Shown: positions 5,227-8,055 of the stretch, one piece after another
How positions within the stretch are numbered: the first letter of the stretch is position 1
Layout: every line of letters starts with the position of its first letter
DNA from: Chamaesiphon sp.
GTDB taxonomy: Bacteria > Cyanobacteriota > Cyanobacteriia > Cyanobacteriales > Chamaesiphonaceae
Assembly (NCBI GenBank): GCA_020059425.1
Contig: JAGVCD010000198.1
Location: forward strand, 1 to 8,055
Reading direction: 5' to 3'
Length of the DNA: 8,055 nt
Made by a program: the position numbers and the translations under genes
The notes under the pieces: model-generated
What the model saw: only the letters and a program-made list of their open reading frames with translations
What the model was told of the DNA's origin: nothing
The model's database searches: none

Positions 5227-6441
5227 ATGGCTAATTTAAAACAACGTAGTCAATATTGGCGGCGGTTTGGATTGCAGCAAATTGACAAAGAACTGAGTAG
5301 AGTTGATGAACGCTTGCGGTCATCAAGTTTGTCGTTGTTCGATCGACTGTTTTGGCAAGGAAGACAACGAGAACTGCGTGTCGCCGCTGCCATCGTGCGC
5401 GGTTTAACACCAGTAATAGATTCTGATCCTGGATCTGAGCCTTTAGCCGTGAGTCCCGAGCCTTCACCACTGTTAGCACAGTCCATAACAGACATAAAGC
5501 TTACTACCACCGAAAAAATTTTTACAGTATTTAGTAAAGGCAATCAATTTATTGATAATCGCACGGGCCAACCCCTAGAAATTGACGTGCTTCAGGTCAC
5601 CAAGCGCCAACAGCTGCTCCAAATCGTCTGTCAACAATTTCAGGAAACACTCCAATCGCTGCAAGCCGATCAGGTCACACCAGAACAATTGTTGCTGAGT
5701 AACAGCAGTGTTTTAGCAGATATTTGGGCAGATAGTACTAGTCGCTTTTTTGGTCGTTACTATAGTTTGTCAGTGCTCGATCAAACAGTGGAAGTAGTAC
5801 CTATGCTGTTAGCCGATCGAGAACTGATTACTCGACAGCTATTGAACCGTATTCCGCTTACCAGTGAGCTATTTGGTTATTTTTTGTGGCAGGCCGGAGT
5901 CTATATTAATAACCGCTACCAAGCTTATGACAGTGTACCGGCCAACGACTATATTCAAGACTTACTGGCCAATACCATTATTCAAATTGCTAATGCGATC
6001 ATTCAACCATTCCTGAATCGTTTCAGTGATTTGGAGCCAGTCAAGCAGAAGTTTTATCACCCCGACTTTTTAGCCACCAGAGACATTACTCGTTTTCGCA
6101 ACCATTTGTCTTGGCATTACCATCTCCAAAACAAATATCTCCAGCCGATCGCCATTTTCGAGAGTAAACATCAGCTACTAGTCCTACGTCCGACAGGAAT
6201 TGAGCACCTTTCAGTCTATGCTCCCCGCCGTTCCGAGCTGACTCAACTCGTAGGTATTCCTTGGTTAGTTACCATTTTGTTAGAAATACGTGATGCGATC
6301 GCGCCCCCCTGGCAAGCCGTCACTACTTTTTTCGGAAATATTTTAGTTTACGTTTTGACCGAAATTATTGGGCGGGGACTGGGCTTGGTCGGACGGGGAG
6401 TTCTACAAGGTTTAGGACAGGTTTGGCAAGAAAGACGCTGA
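5227..6441 (+). CDS. DUF3685 / Ycf55-like protein (unknown function)
   Basis: This is a 404-residue protein from the ATG at 5227, preceded by a weak GAGAAGAG. It resembles the DUF3685 family, found in cyanobacteria and related to plastid Ycf55; no biochemical role is established that I know of. The N-terminus is basic and helical (about 1-60), followed by a Pro/Ser-rich linker (61-85). The conserved C-terminal part includes RFRNHLSWHYHLQNKY (289-304), AIFESKHQLLVL (309-320) and YAPRRSELTQLVGIPWLVT (331-349). The end is hydrophobic and Gly-rich: FFGNILVYVLTEIIGRGLGLVGRGVLQGLG (368-397), suggesting peripheral or hairpin membrane contact. It lies 32 bases after the membrane repeat protein and is probably translated from the same transcript, so the two may work at the same membrane. 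The family call is from memory of the C-terminal pattern. Confidence 0.75.
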   Translation: MANLKQRSQYWRRFGLQQIDKELSRVDERLRSSSLSLFDRLFWQGRQRELRVAAAIVRGLTPVIDSDPGSEPLAVSPEPSPLLAQSITDIKLTTTEKIFTVFSKGNQFIDNRTGQPLEIDVLQVTKRQQLLQIVCQQFQETLQSLQADQVTPEQLLLSNSSVLADIWADSTSRFFGRYYSLSVLDQTVEVVPMLLADRELITRQLLNRIPLTSELFGYFLWQAGVYINNRYQAYDSVPANDYIQDLLANTIIQIANAIIQPFLNRFSDLEPVKQKFYHPDFLATRDITRFRNHLSWHYHLQNKYLQPIAIFESKHQLLVLRPTGIEHLSVYAPRRSELTQLVGIPWLVTILLEIRDAIAPPWQAVTTFFGNILVYVLTEIIGRGLGLVGRGVLQGLGQVWQERR

Positions 6442-6457
6442 TTTTGCTGATCGGTGT

Positions 6458-6482
6458 GGAACATTTGCTGATACATTGGGTC
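6458..6482 (+). promoter_or_regulatory. Candidate ECF-type promoter, GGAAC-N17-GTC, of the sigma factor gene
   Basis: GGAAC (6458-6462) is followed after exactly 17 bases by GTC (6480-6482), 41 bases upstream of the sigma factor ATG. This is the classic layout of ECF promoters, with an AAC-containing -35 and a GTC-type -10. ECF factors commonly transcribe their own gene (established knowledge). The match and its position therefore suggest autoregulation; direct recognition by this sigma is inferred. Confidence 0.55.
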
Positions 6483-6523
6483 ATGGAGGGTTAAGCAGAA
6501 CACATCGTTTAAGCTAATCCGCC

Positions 6524-7180
6524 ATGACTCAGTCAATCTCTCTATCTTGGTCGCAAATCGAGACCCGGATCCCCATTCCCAGAGTGCAAGTAGACAAGCT
6601 ATCGAACAACGAGCTGATTCTGCAAGCTCAATCTAGTACCAATCCTGATCGAGCAGCGATGACCGAGCTAATGCGTCGCTACCGCTCTCATGTGGATCGG
6701 TTGCTATATCATTTGGCGCCCGATTGGCAAGATCGATCGGATCTTTCTCAGGAAGTTTGGATTCGCGTTTATCGCAATCTAAAAAATCTGAACGAGCCAG
6801 AGAAATTTCGAGGATGGTTGAGCCGTATTACAACTAACTTGTTTTATGATGAACTGCGCAAGCGTAAGCGGAACAGTCAACCGCTATCTCTTGATGCCCC
6901 AATTTTGTTAGATGGTGGTGAGTTGGATTGGGAAATTGCTGCTGATGCACCCAGCCCAGAAGACAACTTAGCAACCCAAGAGTTTTATGAACAACTGCGG
7001 GTGGCGATCGCTGATTTACCAGAAGCTTTTCGACAGACAATTATTCTGCGTGAAATAGACGGTAGATCTTATGAAGAGATTGCGGAGACAACTCAGGTAT
7101 CGATCGGGACGGTTAAGTCTCGCATCGCCAGGGCAAGACTCCGTTTACAGCAGCAATTGAGTAGTTATTTAGATAAGTAA
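6524..7180 (+). CDS. sigG: ECF (group IV) RNA polymerase sigma factor, SigG-like
   Basis: This is a 218-residue protein from the ATG at 6524, with no clear Shine-Dalgarno. Sigma region 2 covers about residues 42-117: LMRRYRSHVDRLLYHL, then DLSQEVWIRVYRNL (73-86, core binding), then FRGWLSRITTNLFYDELRKRKR (95-116, -10 recognition). Region 4 covers about 158-212: LPEAFRQTIILREIDGRSYEEIAE, then the helix VSIGTVKSRIARARLRL (191-207) that reads the -35. There is no region 1, 3 or long spacer, which defines an ECF factor. In cyanobacteria SigG and its membrane anti-sigma form an envelope-stress pair, and the layout here fits: the anti-sigma gene is next, 98 bases downstream. Naming it sigG rests on sequence pattern and neighbour; another cyanobacterial ECF paralogue is the alternative. 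An ECF-type promoter lies upstream. Confidence 0.92.
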   Translation: MTQSISLSWSQIETRIPIPRVQVDKLSNNELILQAQSSTNPDRAAMTELMRRYRSHVDRLLYHLAPDWQDRSDLSQEVWIRVYRNLKNLNEPEKFRGWLSRITTNLFYDELRKRKRNSQPLSLDAPILLDGGELDWEIAADAPSPEDNLATQEFYEQLRVAIADLPEAFRQTIILREIDGRSYEEIAETTQVSIGTVKSRIARARLRLQQQLSSYLDK

Positions 7181-7220
7181 ACACTTTACTAAATTAGTTA
7201 ACTTTTAATTAGTTAGTGTT
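7180..7220 (+). promoter_or_regulatory. AT-rich hairpin with AATTAGTTA direct repeats between sigma and anti-sigma genes
   Basis: AACACT (7180-7185) pairs with AGTGTT (7215-7220) and, after a small internal loop, ACTAA (7188-7192) pairs with TTAGT (7209-7213). The same stretch contains AATTAGTTA twice (7192-7200 and 7208-7216). It starts at the last base of the sigma stop codon. No U-run follows, so it is not an ordinary terminator. It could be an mRNA processing or stability element that adjusts the sigma to anti-sigma ratio (inference). Confidence 0.3.
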
Positions 7221-7278
7221 CATACTGGAAATTGAGTAGTAATATTTTTAGAGTTTCAGGTAGCCCGGAGATAAAGCC

Positions 7279-7824
7279 ATGTCAGACCAAGCCGAAATTG
7301 CCAGCATTGAAAAGTTTGAATTAATGAGCGCCTACCTTGATGGTGAGGTGACGGCTAGTGAGCGCCAGCAGGTAGAAAAATGGCTCCAGAACGATGCCAT
7401 ATTTAAGGCTCAGTACCAAAGAATGCAGGGGATGCACCAAGCTGTTAGCCATCTGCCCGTAGCCGAACCGGTGGTACCGGTAATGGTACTGGCTGATCAA
7501 GTATTTGCCAAGATTTCGGAGCGTCGTCAGTCTAGATGGTTGAAGATTGGTGGTGCTACCGTTGCGGCAACGTTAGTCGCAGTGGGTACTGGTTTAAGTG
7601 GTATTTGGGGTGGTTCTAGCAATGCAGTGCCACAGTTAGCCAAGCTTTCTTTACCGACAGCAGTGTTAGCTAAATTAGAAATAATTCCTAACCCAGCTCC
7701 AATGATGGTGGCTTTGAATAATTCGATCGTCAATATTCCTCAAAGTCCTCAAAGAGCAGTTGGCGGAATTGAAGATGCTGACTTGGGGCTATTTGATGCC
7801 TTGGATACTGGCGACGACATTTAA
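7279..7824 (+). CDS. Membrane-bound anti-sigma factor partner of the ECF sigma
   Basis: This is a 181-residue protein from the ATG at 7279, with GGAG at 7267-7270 as a good Shine-Dalgarno. The cytoplasmic N-terminal domain starts EKFELMSAYLDGEVTASERQ (11-30) and continues WLQNDAIFKAQYQRMQGMHQAV (35-56), the usual pattern of anti-sigma domains that clamp the sigma. One membrane helix lies at about 88-111 (IGGATVAATLVAVGTGLSGIW). A tail of roughly 70 residues, ending acidic (EDADLGLFDALDTGDDI), would face the periplasm or lumen. There is no cysteine, so the HxxxCxxC zinc motif of ZAS-type anti-sigmas is absent. It follows the sigma gene in the same unit, as expected for a cognate pair; the known cyanobacterial partner of SigG is called SapG. 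Release would presumably need a membrane signal such as proteolysis. Confidence 0.85.
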   Translation: MSDQAEIASIEKFELMSAYLDGEVTASERQQVEKWLQNDAIFKAQYQRMQGMHQAVSHLPVAEPVVPVMVLADQVFAKISERRQSRWLKIGGATVAATLVAVGTGLSGIWGGSSNAVPQLAKLSLPTAVLAKLEIIPNPAPMMVALNNSIVNIPQSPQRAVGGIEDADLGLFDALDTGDDI

Positions 7825-7860
7825 GCGTTGAAATTTTTAAGTCAGTGCTACCAAATTTTT

Positions 7861-7885
7861 TCCCGCTCACGCTAGCGGGATTTTT
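7861..7885 (+). terminator. Rho-independent terminator after the sigma/anti-sigma unit
   Basis: A perfect 7-bp stem, TCCCGCT (7861-7867) with AGCGGGA (7874-7880), closes a 6-base loop and is followed by T5 (7881-7885). It lies 36 bases after the anti-sigma stop codon. Its T-run ends only six bases before the aat start codon, which is unusually tight. Confidence 0.85.
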
Positions 7886-7891
7886 GTGTCT

Positions 7892-8055
7892 ATGAACCCA
7901 GTTAATGACATTATCGCGAACTATGCTGCTGGCTATTTTCTGATGGCCGAAGAGCAGGGTTTACAGTGGTATTCTAGCAATCGACGGGCTATCATCCCTT
8001 TAGATGGGGGTTTTCGTTATCCAAAATCGTTGCAGCGGGTGATTAATCAACAGCG
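7892..8055 (+). CDS. aat: Leucyl/phenylalanyl-tRNA-protein transferase, N-terminal part (runs off the right edge)
   Basis: Fifty-four complete codons are visible from the ATG at 7892. Aat attaches Leu or Phe from aminoacyl-tRNA to N-terminal Arg/Lys of proteins, marking them for ClpS/ClpAP-type degradation (N-degron pathway). The visible part contains YAAGYFLMAEEQGLQWYSSN (residues 11-30), where WYSSNRRAIIP corresponds to the WWSPDPRAVL region of other Aat proteins, and FRYPKSLQRVINQ, matching the cyanobacterial form. The start is close to the usual cyanobacterial N-terminus, so little or nothing is missing upstream. No Shine-Dalgarno is free: the nearest purine-rich stretch, GCGGGA, is the 3' arm of the terminator hairpin. 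The promoter must lie within or upstream of the anti-sigma 3' region. Confidence 0.88.
   Translation, partial: MNPVNDIIANYAAGYFLMAEEQGLQWYSSNRRAIIPLDGGFRYPKSLQRVINQQ

Noticed and set aside
1..8055. CRISPR array, tRNA, rRNA or transposase
   Set aside because: No regularly spaced repeats, no cloverleaf-like sequence and no transposase or integrase motif was seen on either strand.

Overview
The window looks like a piece of a cyanobacterial chromosome. The HIP1 octamer GCGATCGC occurs at least seven times (near 909, 2729, 4559, 4928, 5093, 6295 and 7004), where chance predicts about 0.1. Several genes belong to families that are cyanobacterial or plastid-related: a CRR6-type NDH-1 assembly factor, a DUF3685/Ycf55-like protein and a SigG-type ECF sigma factor. 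I cannot name a genus. Two genes run off the window edges: a TetR regulator on the left and aat on the right.

Positions 1-1927 hold a regulator-plus-enzyme locus. Two regulators lie in tandem on the minus strand, a truncated TetR family gene and an HxlR (DUF24) family gene. Divergent from HxlR, on the plus strand, is a two-gene unit: a classical short-chain dehydrogenase/reductase and a small ABM-fold protein. A perfect inverted repeat, ACTTAC-N6-GTAAGT, sits in the HxlR/SDR divergent region and is the obvious candidate HxlR operator.

Positions 1925-2660 hold a GNAT acetyltransferase on the minus strand. It is joined to the ABM gene by a roughly 118-bp element with imperfect inverted-repeat ends, carrying GTTGGGC/GCCCAAC on one side. 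The element resembles an integron attC site. It touches the stop codons of both convergent genes and is the strongest hint of mobility here. Next, also on the minus strand, is crr6 (2660-3130).

Positions 3131-6441 contain a 327-bp non-coding stretch with promoter-like signals, then two tandem plus-strand genes. The first encodes a single-pass membrane protein with a degenerate helical repeat of about 30 residues. The second encodes a DUF3685/Ycf55-like protein. Neither has a function I can name, and their 32-bp spacing suggests they are co-transcribed.

Positions 6442-7885 form an ECF sigma/anti-sigma module. A GGAAC-N17-GTC promoter-like sequence sits just upstream of the sigma gene and implies autoregulation. 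The single-pass anti-sigma gene follows, and a clear Rho-independent terminator closes the unit. The 5' end of aat (leucyl/phenylalanyl-tRNA-protein transferase) begins only a few bases after the terminator T-run.

There is no tRNA, rRNA, CRISPR array, transposase or integrase that I can recognise.
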